A stretch of 64,000 nt of DNA from assembly GCF_017068395.1 (NCBI RefSeq), contig NZ_CP070619.1, positions 2,790,001 to 2,854,000 on the forward strand, given 5' to 3'. Both the position numbers and the translations under genes were made by a program. The stretch is from Rhodococcus pseudokoreensis (lineage in GTDB: Bacteria > Actinomycetota > Actinomycetes > Mycobacteriales > Mycobacteriaceae). Position 1 is the first letter of the stretch; each line of letters opens with the position of its first letter. The notes under the pieces were generated by a model. The model worked only from the letters and a program-made list of their open reading frames with translations. It was not told the origin of the DNA and ran no database searches. Shown one piece after another: positions 49,026-57,510 of this stretch.

Positions 49026-50279
49026 TCAGGGAATGGCGATGCGGCCCTCGACCGCGGCCAGCCCGATGTCCTTCCGGAAGTGGCTTCCCGGCAGCTTGAT
49101 CGCGGAGATCTTGGAGTACGCGTCCGCGCGGGCCGCGTCGAGGTCGGCTCCGACTCCGACCACGCTGAGCACACGACCACCGGCGGAGACCACCTGGTCG
49201 TCGACGAGCTTGGTGCCTGCGTGCAGGACGCCGTCACCGTCGGCTCCGGTGATCACGTCGCCGGTGCGCGGGGTCGCCGGGTAGTGCTCGGCCGCGACGA
49301 CGACGGTCACCGCCGAGCCGTCCTGCCATTCGAGCGGCGCGACCCGGTCGAGCGTTCCGGTGGCCGCCGCGTTCAGCAGCTCCCCGAGCGGGCTCTTCAG
49401 CAGCGCGAGAACCGCCTGCGTCTCGGGGTCACCGAAGCGGCAGTTGAACTCGACGACGGCGGGGCCGTCCTTGCCGATCGCCAGCCCGGCGTACAGCAGG
49501 CCGCTGAAGGCACTGCCGCGGGCGACGAGTTCGGCGGCGACGGGCTTCACGACGTCGTCGACGATCTGGGTCACGGTCTGCTCGGGCAGCCACGGGAGCG
49601 GCGTGTAGGCACCCATGCCGCCGGTGTTGGGTCCGGTGTCGCCGTCGCCGACGCGCTTGTGGTCCTGGGCCGGCAGCAGCGGCACGACGGTCTCACCGTC
49701 GACGACGCAGAACAGCGACACCTCGGGACCGTCGAGGAAGGATTCGAGGAGGACGGGGTGGCCGTTCTCGAGCAGTTCGGCCGCGTGGTCGCGGGCGGCG
49801 TCCCGATCGGTGGTGACCACCACACCCTTGCCCGCCGCGAGGCCGTCGTCCTTGACCACCCAGTTCGGCCCGAAGCGGTCGAGTGCCTCGTCCAGCTTGG
49901 CGGGCGAGTCGACGATCTCGCTGTGCGCGGTCTTCACACCGGCGGCGGCCATGACGTCCTTCGCGAACGCCTTGGAACCCTCGATGCGCGCGGCGTCGGC
50001 CGACGGGCCGAAGCAGGCGATGCCCGCCGCGCGGACGGCGTCCGCGACACCGAGCACCAGCGGGACCTCGGGGCCCACCACGACGAGGTCGGCGTCCAGC
50101 GTCTTCGCGAGGGCCGCCACCGCCTCCCCGGACGCGATGTCGACCGAGTGCTGCTCGGCGATCTTGCCGATCCCGGCATTGCCGGGCGCGCACATCAGGG
50201 CACTGACACCCGGATCGCGGGCAAGGGCGATAAGGAGGGCATGTTCACGGGCTCCGGAGCCGATAACGAGTACGCGCAC
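49026..50279 (-). CDS. purD: phosphoribosylamine-glycine ligase (GAR synthetase)
   Basis: A 417-residue ATP-grasp enzyme of the standard length, opening [19 protein letters not shown], with [22 protein letters not shown]-binding [15 protein letters not shown], the [21 protein letters not shown] loop and [15 protein letters not shown]. It joins glycine to phosphoribosylamine in purine synthesis. It begins at a GTG (50279) with weak ribosome-site complementarity. The region upstream is occupied by the 52-bp palindrome. Confidence 0.95.
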   Translation of the reverse strand: MRVLVIGSGAREHALLIALARDPGVSALMCAPGNAGIGKIAEQHSVDIASGEAVAALAKTLDADLVVVGPEVPLVLGVADAVRAAGIACFGPSADAARIEGSKAFAKDVMAAAGVKTAHSEIVDSPAKLDEALDRFGPNWVVKDDGLAAGKGVVVTTDRDAARDHAAELLENGHPVLLESFLDGPEVSLFCVVDGETVVPLLPAQDHKRVGDGDTGPNTGGMGAYTPLPWLPEQTVTQIVDDVVKPVAAELVARGSAFSGLLYAGLAIGKDGPAVVEFNCRFGDPETQAVLALLKSPLGELLNAAATGTLDRVAPLEWQDGSAVTVVVAAEHYPATPRTGDVITGADGDGVLHAGTKLVDDQVVSAGGRVLSVVGVGADLDAARADAYSKISAIKLPGSHFRKDIGLAAVEGRIAIP

Positions 50280-50296
50280 GGGTGTCAGCCTACGGC

Positions 50297-50348
50297 CCGC
50301 CCGTGAGTACTTATTAACCGCCGGCGGTTAATAAGTACTCACGGGCGG
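50297..50348. repeat. 52-bp perfect palindrome, copy 1 of a dispersed element
   Basis: The sequence is exactly symmetric about 50322/50323. The 40-base core (50303-50342) consists of GTGAGTACTTATTAACCGCC followed by its reverse complement. The same core recurs at 57471-57510 with two substitutions. It contains the stop codon of the leftward flavoprotein gene and lies 18 bases upstream of purD, so it can act as terminator for the former. Confidence 0.88.
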
Positions 50349-51661
50349 CACGCTGCCCGGTCCGCGGCAGCCAACCCGAACACCAGGGCAGGTGCGATGC
50401 CTCCGGTGTAGGCGCGGTTGTAGAGCCCGCCGGTGTCCGATCCAGCGGCGAACAGTCCGCTGATCGTGCCACCCGCCGAATCGAGGACGCGGCCGTGCTC
50501 GTCGATGCGGATGCCGTGGAGCGGGAAGGTCAGAGCCGGGCATGCCTCGACGAGGTAGTACGGACCCTCGTCGAGCGGGGACGAGTCGAACCTACGCGGG
50601 GGCTGCCCGTCCGCACTGGCCGCATTGAGCGACCGGATCTGATCCGCGATCGCAGCTCCGTCGTAGCCCCACTCCTCGGGAAGGTAGGCGAATTCGTCGA
50701 GATTCTCGGCGATTCCACACCGCCCACCCCGGCGCTGCGCGAGGTCGTACTTGTCGAGAGACGCGGCGCCCTCCACGTAGCTGCCGGTGATCCAGTCGCG
50801 GTAGACCCGCGTATCGGCAACGAGCAACCCTCGCGACTCGGGCTGCTCCAGGAGGTCCATCGTGGTCAGATGGTCCCCGACGGTCTCATCCGTGAAACGA
50901 CGGTTGTCGAGGTTGAACAGCAGCGCGTGCTCGCTGTAGTAGAGCGAGAGTGCGACGAAATCCGACGGGTCGCGGAATCGGACGCCCGTCGGTACGAGGT
51001 GGCCGTAGAAGCCGGACCGATCCGTCCCGGTCGCCGCGCCGACGTCCTCGGCCAGGCGTAGCCCGTCTCCCGCACTGGTGGGATTGGAGCGCAGTTGCAT
51101 CTCGCTAGCCGCGGGGTGGATGTGCGCGGAGGCCAATTCGGGACTCGCCTGGAAGCCGCCTGTCGCGAGAATCGTCGCCGGGGAACGTATTTCACATTCG
51201 GTACCGTCCGTGAGCCGGACCCGCGCACCGACGACTCCACCGTCCAGCGCGAGCAACGAGAGAGTCTCCGCACTCGAGTGCAACTCACCGCCGTGACTTC
51301 GGATTCGGCGACGACACTCGTCGATGTACCGGTTGGTGTCGAACTGATGGCCGGTGCCGTAGCGGAGTACGGTCACCGCGTCCGCGCAGTGGACGCCGAG
51401 TGACCGGATCCAGTCGATTCCGTCGGAGAATCCGTCGACGAGCGCCCGCCGTAATTCCGGATCACCGTCCGGGTTGACCTCGTCCATGACCTCGTGCGAA
51501 GGCGCGGTCCAGGCGTATCCGGCGAACTGGGCGGACCCGCCGATCGCCGCGGACTTCTCGACGACGACAACCGATTTTCCGCGAGTCGCCGCCCGCGCGG
51601 CCGCAGTCAACCCGGCCATTCCGGCGCCGATGACAAGTACGTCGGTTTCGATTTCTGCCAT
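50339..51661 (-). CDS. FAD-dependent dehydrogenase, fumarate-reductase/ketosteroid-dehydrogenase flavoprotein family
   Basis: A 440-residue flavoprotein. The FAD-binding Rossmann motif VLVIGAGMAGLTAAARAATRGKSVVVVEK is at the N-terminus, ATILATGGFQASPEL in the middle, and GLFAAGSDTGGLYNRAYTGGIAPALVFGL at the C-terminus, the layout of FAD_binding_2 proteins such as fumarate reductases, tricarballylate dehydrogenase and 3-ketosteroid dehydrogenases. They introduce or remove a C=C bond next to a carbonyl or carboxylate. The substrate is unknown. AGGAG precedes the ATG. The stop lies inside the palindrome. Its promoter region holds two copies of the regulon dyad shared with the divergent binding protein. 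Confidence 0.83.
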   Translation of the reverse strand: MAEIETDVLVIGAGMAGLTAAARAATRGKSVVVVEKSAAIGGSAQFAGYAWTAPSHEVMDEVNPDGDPELRRALVDGFSDGIDWIRSLGVHCADAVTVLRYGTGHQFDTNRYIDECRRRIRSHGGELHSSAETLSLLALDGGVVGARVRLTDGTECEIRSPATILATGGFQASPELASAHIHPAASEMQLRSNPTSAGDGLRLAEDVGAATGTDRSGFYGHLVPTGVRFRDPSDFVALSLYYSEHALLFNLDNRRFTDETVGDHLTTMDLLEQPESRGLLVADTRVYRDWITGSYVEGAASLDKYDLAQRRGGRCGIAENLDEFAYLPEEWGYDGAAIADQIRSLNAASADGQPPRRFDSSPLDEGPYYLVEACPALTFPLHGIRIDEHGRVLDSAGGTISGLFAAGSDTGGLYNRAYTGGIAPALVFGLAAADRAACRP

Positions 51662-51719
51662 CCAGGGCTCCTCATCGCATGTGACCGAATCGTTGTGTTA
51701 CCAACGACACACTATCCCC

Positions 51720-51739
51720 TTAACTGAAGTCAGTTCAAG
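51720..51739. promoter_or_regulatory. regulon dyad, site A
   Basis: TTAACTGAAGTCAGTTCAAG contains a perfect AACTGA-N2-TCAGTT palindrome and fits the shared pattern TTGAACTGANNTCAGTTCAA, with one base missing from the left arm. It lies 59 bases upstream of the flavoprotein start. Confidence 0.75.
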
Positions 51740-51823
51740 AACCCAGGAGAACTGCCGCCGCCGCGGGCCTCCACGCCGGTCAAAACTGTGATTGCCGACA
51801 CACGAGTTCCCCTATAACATCCA

Positions 51824-51843
51824 TTGAACTGAACTCGATTCAA
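51824..51843. promoter_or_regulatory. regulon dyad, site B
   Basis: TTGAACTGAACTCGATTCAA has a full left arm and a right arm with two mismatches to the shared consensus. It abuts the ribosome site of the LivK-like gene (start 51853), so bound protein would block transcription or initiation. Confidence 0.75.
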
Positions 51844-51852
51844 GGAGTGAAT

Positions 51853-53013
51853 GTGCGGAAAATTCTTCTCACGGTCGGCGTGGTTCTCGCCACGACCTTG
51901 ACAGCCTGCGGAACGCAAGCCGGCACGGGCGATGCGGGTGGCCCGATCAAACTCGGTGCGTGGCTTCCCCTCTCGGGGCCACAGGCATCGGGCGGTCTTC
52001 CGCAGGAAGCGGGCACCCAGGCGTTCTTCGATCAGCTCAACGCGGCAGGGGGAATCCACGGACGCCCCGTCGAGTGGACGCCGGTCGACAATGCCTTCGA
52101 TCCGCAGCAGACGATCCAGGTGGCGCGACAGTTGGTCTCTCGCGACCGCGTTGTCGCGATCGTCGGCGCCAACGGCACCGCGACGACGGAGGCAACGTTT
52201 CCGTTCGTCCTCGAACAGAACCAGATCCCCATCTTCGGGACCTACGGCGGCTCCGCCGCCTGGTACGACCCGCCGCGGGACGGGTTGTTCGGCAGCCAGA
52301 CGCTCTACGAGAACCAGGCGCGCGCTGCCGCGCAGTGGGCACTCGACGAGGGTGCCAAGAAGGTCACGATCATCCGCAACGATCCGGCCGCGTTCGTGAA
52401 CGTGGGCGCGGTCGCCACGACCGAACTAGAGAAGGCCGGCGCGGAGGTGTCGACGGTGGAGGTCAAGCTCGGCAGCACGGACTACAGCCCGTTCGTGTCC
52501 CAGATCCGCGCGGCCGCACCCGATGCGGTCCTGACGATCCTGCCGATCCAGGAGGCCGCCGCCTACCTCAACGAGATGGCGCTGCAGGGCGTCAAGATTC
52601 CCAGCTACGGCTACTCACCCACGGTCGGTAACAGCCTGCTCGACCTGGCAGGTAAGAATGCTGACGGATTCCGCGCCGTGTCACTCACGCTGCCTCCCAC
52701 CGCCGACACCCCGGAGGTCGAGGAATACCGGCAGGCCCTGGCGAAGTACAAGCCCGGCGAGAAGCCCGATTTCTACTCGCTGGCAACCTACGGCTCGGCG
52801 AAAGCGTTCGCTCAGGTCCTGTCGAGGATCGACGGCGAGATCACGTCCGAGTCCATCACCGACGCGATAGTCACGAGCGGCACCCTGGACACAGGCGTCA
52901 TGCCTCCGCTCACGTTCAGCGCCGACGAGCACGTCGGCACCCGCAGCGTGGTCCGGGTCCAGGTCGAGGACGGCAAGTTCGTCCCCATCGGCGACTTCGT
53001 GTCGCCGCAGTAG
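51853..53013 (+). CDS. LivK-type ABC substrate-binding lipoprotein
   Basis: A 386-residue lipoprotein with signal peptide and lipobox LTAC (Cys19), then a type I periplasmic-binding fold: IKLGAWLPLSGPQASGGLPQEAGTQAFFDQLNAAGGIHGRPVEW, DPQQTIQVARQLVSRDRVVAIVGANGTATTEA, and a C-terminal lobe. Such proteins bind branched amino acids, amides, aromatic acids or steroids-derived acids. The GTG at 51853 has AAGGAG 5 bases upstream, better than the GTG at 51847. It most likely delivers substrate to the LivH/LivMGF permease encoded 0.9-4.4 kb away on the other strand, which carries the same operator. A hairpin follows. Confidence 0.87.
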   Translation: MRKILLTVGVVLATTLTACGTQAGTGDAGGPIKLGAWLPLSGPQASGGLPQEAGTQAFFDQLNAAGGIHGRPVEWTPVDNAFDPQQTIQVARQLVSRDRVVAIVGANGTATTEATFPFVLEQNQIPIFGTYGGSAAWYDPPRDGLFGSQTLYENQARAAAQWALDEGAKKVTIIRNDPAAFVNVGAVATTELEKAGAEVSTVEVKLGSTDYSPFVSQIRAAAPDAVLTILPIQEAAAYLNEMALQGVKIPSYGYSPTVGNSLLDLAGKNADGFRAVSLTLPPTADTPEVEEYRQALAKYKPGEKPDFYSLATYGSAKAFAQVLSRIDGEITSESITDAIVTSGTLDTGVMPPLTFSADEHVGTRSVVRVQVEDGKFVPIGDFVSPQ

Positions 53014-53025
53014 CACCTCAGTAGC

Positions 53026-53063
53026 ACTGTGTCCCGCCCCTGAATTCATGGGCGGGACACAGT
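53026..53063. terminator. hairpin between the LivK-like and SDR genes
   Basis: A perfect 14-bp stem (ACTGTGTCCCGCCC / GGGCGGGACACAGT) with a 10-base loop lies between convergent genes. Confidence 0.8.
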
Positions 53064-53081
53064 TGTCAGTGGAGGTGGCAC

Positions 53082-53894
53082 TCAGACGGTGAATCGTCCA
53101 CGGTTGCTGAGCAACACCGCCCCCACCACGTTCCTGGCCTGCTCCGAGGCGAGAAACAGCACGTTGTCCGCAATCTCATCCGGTGTCGCATACGGCACCG
53201 GTGTGTTATTGACCCACTGCACTTTCAGTTCGTCCGGTGTGCGAGCGGCCATTGCGGTATCCGTCGGGCCGGGAGCCACGAGGTTGAGCCGGATATCGAA
53301 GGCCACGACCTCCTTGGCGACGGCCTGGCAGAAAGCATGGACGGCCGCCTTGGACGCCGCGTAGTGCGGGTACCCCGTCAGGGTGTCGAACGCCGAGGAC
53401 GAGCCGATCACGACGATCGCGCCGCCTTTCGGCTTCATTTCCCGCACGGCAGCGCGGACCACGTGAAATGTGCCGTCCAGGTTGACCGACATCACGCGGC
53501 GCCACCGTGCGTCGGTGAGGTTCGCCGTCAGGTCGATCGGGGCGCCCGCGGCAGTCGCGTCCGTGATGATCTTCTTGGACTCCGGGTCGTCTACCCCGGC
53601 GGCGTGCACGACGACGTCGAGCCGGCCCTCGGCGGCGACGACTCCCGCCATCGCAGCGTCGACGGCCGCCGAGTCCGAGACATCGAGCACTCGTGCGATC
53701 GTCCTCGGATCGTCACCGTACCTCCGGTGCAACTCGTCGCCCACGATATCGGCCACGTAGACGCGGGCAGCCCCCTCGTCGACGAGCTGCGCGACAACGG
53801 CGGCTCCGATTCCTGATCCGCCTCCGGTCACCAGCGCGACTGCGCCCTCGAATCTGACTTGCCCTGGCGTCCGAGACGCATTCATCTTCTCCAT
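53082..53894 (-). CDS. short-chain dehydrogenase/reductase
   Basis: A 270-residue classical SDR with VTGGGSGIG, a VHAAGVDD loop, GAIVVIGSSSAFDT and the YAASKAAVHAF catalytic pair, then NLVAPGPTDTAMAARTP. It oxidises or reduces an alcohol/ketone with NAD(P). An inserted segment (DDPESKKIITDATAAGAPIDLTANL reading, residues ~110-135) lengthens the alpha4 region, as in some cyclic-alcohol dehydrogenases. The start at 53894 is chosen for the GAGGGAG upstream; 53885 is possible. It is the last gene of the leftward liv operon, 65 bases behind the fusion gene. It presumably acts on the imported compound. Confidence 0.83.
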   Translation of the reverse strand: MEKMNASRTPGQVRFEGAVALVTGGGSGIGAAVVAQLVDEGAARVYVADIVGDELHRRYGDDPRTIARVLDVSDSAAVDAAMAGVVAAEGRLDVVVHAAGVDDPESKKIITDATAAGAPIDLTANLTDARWRRVMSVNLDGTFHVVRAAVREMKPKGGAIVVIGSSSAFDTLTGYPHYAASKAAVHAFCQAVAKEVVAFDIRLNLVAPGPTDTAMAARTPDELKVQWVNNTPVPYATPDEIADNVLFLASEQARNVVGAVLLSNRGRFTV

Positions 53895-53959
53895 GCTCCC
53901 TCTTCTCCGAGTCCGATCGAGTCGGACAGTGATTCCACTTCGCGAAATGCTCACGGCCG

Positions 53960-56533
53960 TCACGGTTCTGGTACGAGCACCTCTCCGCTGTGCGCGGGGA
54001 CCTCGGTGCCGAAGTACGCTGCCTCCGCGATCCGACTGAATCCCGGTGTGCCGCTGTTGCCGCGCGCCACGACCTCACCTTGACGGAGAACAACGACCTC
54101 ACTGCAGGATTCGAGCGCCCGGGCGAGGGACTGGTCGAGCAGGATGGTCGTGATGCCCCGGCGTGCCAGACCATTGACCTGCGAATAGACCTCGTCGACC
54201 ATCGCCGGGGACAGACCCAGCGCGGGTTCGTCGAGGATCAGAACTTCGGGATCGGCCATCAGTGCCCGGGCGATGGCGACAAGCTGTTGTTCGCCGCCCG
54301 ACAGTGAGCCTGCCGGGATGTTCATGCGGGTGCGGACACGTTCGGGGAGCCCGTGCTGCAACTCTTCGAGCCGAGTACGCAACCGGCGGCCGGAGATTCC
54401 TGCGGCATACGCCGCGACCTCCAGGTTCTCGCGCACCGACAGGGTGCGGAACAAGGCACGCCCCTCGGGAACCAGACTGAGCCGCAGCGCATCTGTGCCG
54501 TTGACTGTCCGGGTGCCGCCGGTCGAGTGTAGATCGCCGTGCAGGATTCGCCCCAGAGTGCTCTTGCCGGCGCCGTTCGCGCCCACTATGCCGAGGATTC
54601 CGCCCGCATGGACGTCGAGGTCGATGCCGGACAGTGCGCGAACACCCGCGTAGTGGTGCTCGATCCCCCGCACGGAGATCAATGGAGTCGCCGTTCGGTC
54701 GATGTCGGGTGCGATCAGTGTGGTGTCGATGTTTCCGAGGTAGGAGTCGCGGACCTGTCGGTTCTGCAGAACGGTGTCCGGGGTTCCGTCGGCGATCAAC
54801 TCACCGAAGTCGAACGCCACCACCCGATCCGCGACGGCGAACAGGTCGTCGAGGACGTGGTCGATGATGACCACGGAGGTGCCGGAATCCGAGAGTCGGC
54901 GGATGTGCTCTGCGAGGGTCCGACGCTCATCCGCGTCGAGGCCACCGAACGGTTCGTCGAGAACCATCAATCGCGGGTTGCCGGCCAGCGCCGCGATCGC
55001 ACGGGCCAGATCGACCCGCTTCTGCAGCCCGAACGGCAGTTCTCCGGGGAGTCGGTGCACGTGATCGGCCAACCCGACACTTGCGAGTACCTGCAACGCA
55101 GAGTCGCGATCGGCACGGCGCTCCCAACGGTTGACGACGCTGACATTCTCGAGAACGGTCAGTTCCGCGAAAAGTTCGGCATGCTGAAATGTCCGGCCGA
55201 GGCCGAGCGAACGTCGACGAGTCGCCCGTACGCCGTTCAGCGGCCGGCCACCGAGTTCCATCGTCCCCACGAGTTCACCGCCCCCGATCAGGCCGCACAG
55301 GGCGTTGACGAAGGTCGTCTTGCCGGCGCCGTTCGGCCCGATGATCGCGAGCACCTCACCCGCACCGACACGGAGATCGATATCGTGCACGGCCTGAAGA
55401 CCACCGAATCGAACGCCGAGCCCCTCCGTCGTCAGCATCGCCGCGCCGGCGGTATCCGCCCGCACGTTCGCGTCCGATCCTGAAGCGTCCCCGAGGTCTG
55501 GTCCCGATATCGACAGCGCCGGGCGGCCGAGGGCCCGGGTGACCGGGACGAATCGGCGCAACAGCTTCCCGGCCGTCGGGACGATTCCATCGGCGAGAAA
55601 CAGCAGGGTGAGGATCAGGACACCCCCGATCAGGTAGGGCTGGTCGATCGACAGCGACGACGCAAGCGTCGGTGCGGATGCGAGGAACGCGCCGCCGAGA
55701 ACGGCGCCGATCACACTGCCGGTCCCGCCGAGGACGGTCGCGGCAATCAGGTTGACCGCGAAGACCATCGAGAAGCCCTCCGGGCTGATGAAGCCCGACA
55801 GCAAGGCGAGCAGCACACCCGACAGGCCCGCGACACCCGCACTGATCGCGAAGCCGAGGCTCGACTGCAGTTCGGGAGCGATACCGATCGATCTGCCCGC
55901 CAGGGGGTGCGTCTTGGCGGCGACCATGCGCATACGGATGGTCGTGCGGCGCAGGAACACCGACACCGCGATCGCGAGACCGAGAATTCCGACGGCGAGG
56001 TAGGTGACTTCGTCGGACGACGGAACGAGGTCGCCGAACGCGGTCTCGAACGTCTCGACCGGCACTCCCTGATCGCCACCGGTGACGCTCTTCCACGCAC
56101 CGATGATCTCGAGGGTCACCAAGGTGAACGCCAACGTCAGAAGTGCGACGTACAGCACGGAGAAGCGGGAGCCGGCGAAACCGAGGAAGCCTCCGAGTAG
56201 CGCGCACAAGACAACGGCGACAACGGATGTGAAGGCAAGTCCCCAACCGTTACTGCTGCCGTAGGCCGTTGCATAGGCGCCGATCGCAACCATTGCGGGA
56301 TGCCCGATCGACCAGATACCCGTCCACCCGGCGAGCAGCGAGATGGACAGGACGATCAGTCCGTACACCGCCGCAAGTCCGACCGTGTACATCTGGTAGC
56401 CCGGCACGAGCCCGGACGAGAGCACCACCAGCGTGAGGAGCGCGGCAGCCGGGCCGCCGAGAAGCTGACCGCCGCGGTACAGCCGCTGGGCAGTGCGTCC
56501 GGCGGGCCGGGCCGAGATGTCTTGTGTGACCAT
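53960..56533 (-). CDS. LivM-LivG-LivF triple fusion: ABC permease plus two ATPases
   Basis: One 857-residue chain replaces three usual subunits. Residues ~1-345 are a LivM-type permease with about nine hydrophobic segments. Residues ~365-610 form a first ATPase: Walker A GPNGAGKTT (~400), signature region PFGLQKRVDLARA (~500), Walker B LMVLDEP (~523). Residues ~620-845 form a second: GANGAGKST (~650), LSGGEQQLVAIARA (~745), VLILDEPALGLSP (~770). The first signature is degenerate (PFGLQ instead of LSxGQ), so the two sites may be functionally unequal. LivH stops 5 bases upstream, completing a branched-chain-type importer. Permease-ATPase fusions exist in this family, but a full three-part chain is uncommon. 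Confidence 0.9.
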   Translation of the reverse strand: MVTQDISARPAGRTAQRLYRGGQLLGGPAAALLTLVVLSSGLVPGYQMYTVGLAAVYGLIVLSISLLAGWTGIWSIGHPAMVAIGAYATAYGSSNGWGLAFTSVVAVVLCALLGGFLGFAGSRFSVLYVALLTLAFTLVTLEIIGAWKSVTGGDQGVPVETFETAFGDLVPSSDEVTYLAVGILGLAIAVSVFLRRTTIRMRMVAAKTHPLAGRSIGIAPELQSSLGFAISAGVAGLSGVLLALLSGFISPEGFSMVFAVNLIAATVLGGTGSVIGAVLGGAFLASAPTLASSLSIDQPYLIGGVLILTLLFLADGIVPTAGKLLRRFVPVTRALGRPALSISGPDLGDASGSDANVRADTAGAAMLTTEGLGVRFGGLQAVHDIDLRVGAGEVLAIIGPNGAGKTTFVNALCGLIGGGELVGTMELGGRPLNGVRATRRRSLGLGRTFQHAELFAELTVLENVSVVNRWERRADRDSALQVLASVGLADHVHRLPGELPFGLQKRVDLARAIAALAGNPRLMVLDEPFGGLDADERRTLAEHIRRLSDSGTSVVIIDHVLDDLFAVADRVVAFDFGELIADGTPDTVLQNRQVRDSYLGNIDTTLIAPDIDRTATPLISVRGIEHHYAGVRALSGIDLDVHAGGILGIVGANGAGKSTLGRILHGDLHSTGGTRTVNGTDALRLSLVPEGRALFRTLSVRENLEVAAYAAGISGRRLRTRLEELQHGLPERVRTRMNIPAGSLSGGEQQLVAIARALMADPEVLILDEPALGLSPAMVDEVYSQVNGLARRGITTILLDQSLARALESCSEVVVLRQGEVVARGNSGTPGFSRIAEAAYFGTEVPAHSGEVLVPEP

Positions 56534-56538
56534 GGATA

Positions 56539-57408
56539 TCAGACCCTCTCGAAGGTTTGGCGGCCGAAGATGCCCTGGGGACGGATGAGCAGCACGAGCA
56601 CCGCCACGCAGAAGACGAACGTGTCGCGGAAGCTGGCGGAGATATAGGCGGCAGCGAGATTGTCCAGTACACCGATGATGAGTCCACCGATGACGGCGCC
56701 GTACATGCTGGTGAGACCACCAAGCAGGATGCCCGCGAAAGCACGGAACAACACGGGGGCGAGGATCACCGGCGAGACCCCGGTTTTCGGGGCGTACAGG
56801 AAGACTCCCAGCACCGCCAGCGCCATGCCGAGGGCCCAGGCGGTCCGCGCGACCTTGTGCGCGTTGATGCCCATGATCTCGGCGGTCTCGGCGGATTCGG
56901 CGACCGCGCGCATCGCCGATCCGAGCGGCGTACGCGTGAAGAGATACGCAATGGCCGACACGGCGAGCGCGGCGAGGACGATCGTGGCGACGTCCTGCAG
57001 CATCAGGTTCGAGTTGCCGATCGAGATCGTGCCGTCGATGAGCTGCGGGAATCGTCGCGGCTGCTCTCCCCAGTACCGGCCGATCAGATGCTCGACGATG
57101 ATCGACAACCCCATCGTGACGACGAGCGCGGCGAAGAGCTTCCCCTGCCCCAGTGGACGGATCAGTGCTTCCCGCACCACGACTCCGCTGAGGGTTCCGA
57201 AGGCGACCGCGACGACCAGTGCGACGACGATGCCCGCGCCGGCTCCGTAGGCACTGAGGGCAACATAGATGGCGAGAGTGGACAGCGATGCCATTGCGAA
57301 ATTCATGACGTCGGTCGATCGGAAGATGATGACCAATCCGAGTCCGATGAGACCGTACACGGCACCGTTGGCGATGCCGGTGGTCAAGGTGATGAACAAC
57401 TGATCCAC
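56539..57408 (-). CDS. LivH-type ABC permease
   Basis: A 289-residue permease with about eight hydrophobic segments, opening MDQLFITLTTGIANGAVYGLIGLGLVIIFRSTDVMNFAMASL, with the loop MRAVAESAETAEIMGINAHKV that contacts the ATPase. GGAGGCATC precedes the GTG start. It is the first gene of the liv operon, 5 bases ahead of the LivM-LivG-LivF fusion. Operator site C lies 28 bases upstream of the start. Confidence 0.9.
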   Translation of the reverse strand: MDQLFITLTTGIANGAVYGLIGLGLVIIFRSTDVMNFAMASLSTLAIYVALSAYGAGAGIVVALVVAVAFGTLSGVVVREALIRPLGQGKLFAALVVTMGLSIIVEHLIGRYWGEQPRRFPQLIDGTISIGNSNLMLQDVATIVLAALAVSAIAYLFTRTPLGSAMRAVAESAETAEIMGINAHKVARTAWALGMALAVLGVFLYAPKTGVSPVILAPVLFRAFAGILLGGLTSMYGAVIGGLIIGVLDNLAAAYISASFRDTFVFCVAVLVLLIRPQGIFGRQTFERV

Positions 57409-57435
57409 GATGCCTCCGAGGGCGGCCGGTTCAAA

Positions 57436-57455
57436 TTGAGTTGACTTCAGTTCAG
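57436..57455. promoter_or_regulatory. regulon dyad, site C
   Basis: TTGAGTTGACTTCAGTTCAG matches the shared consensus at 17 of 18 non-spacer positions in wobble terms and has an intact TCAGTTCA right arm. It lies upstream of the livH operon and next to palindrome copy 2. Confidence 0.72.
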
Positions 57456-57470
57456 TAAGCTACACCCCCC

Positions 57471-57510
57471 GTGAGTACTTGTTAACCGCCGGCGGTTGAT
57501 AAGTACTCAC
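57471..57510. repeat. 40-bp palindrome, copy 2 of the dispersed element
   Basis: The left half is GTGAGTACTTGTTAACCGCC and the right half GGCGGTTGATAAGTACTCAC. It differs from copy 1 (50303-50342) at two bases, both A to G, which leaves G-T pairs in the hairpin of the plus-strand sequence. The leftward flavin oxidoreductase gene reads through most of it, taking its last residues REYLSTAGG and its TAA stop from the element. Confidence 0.87.
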
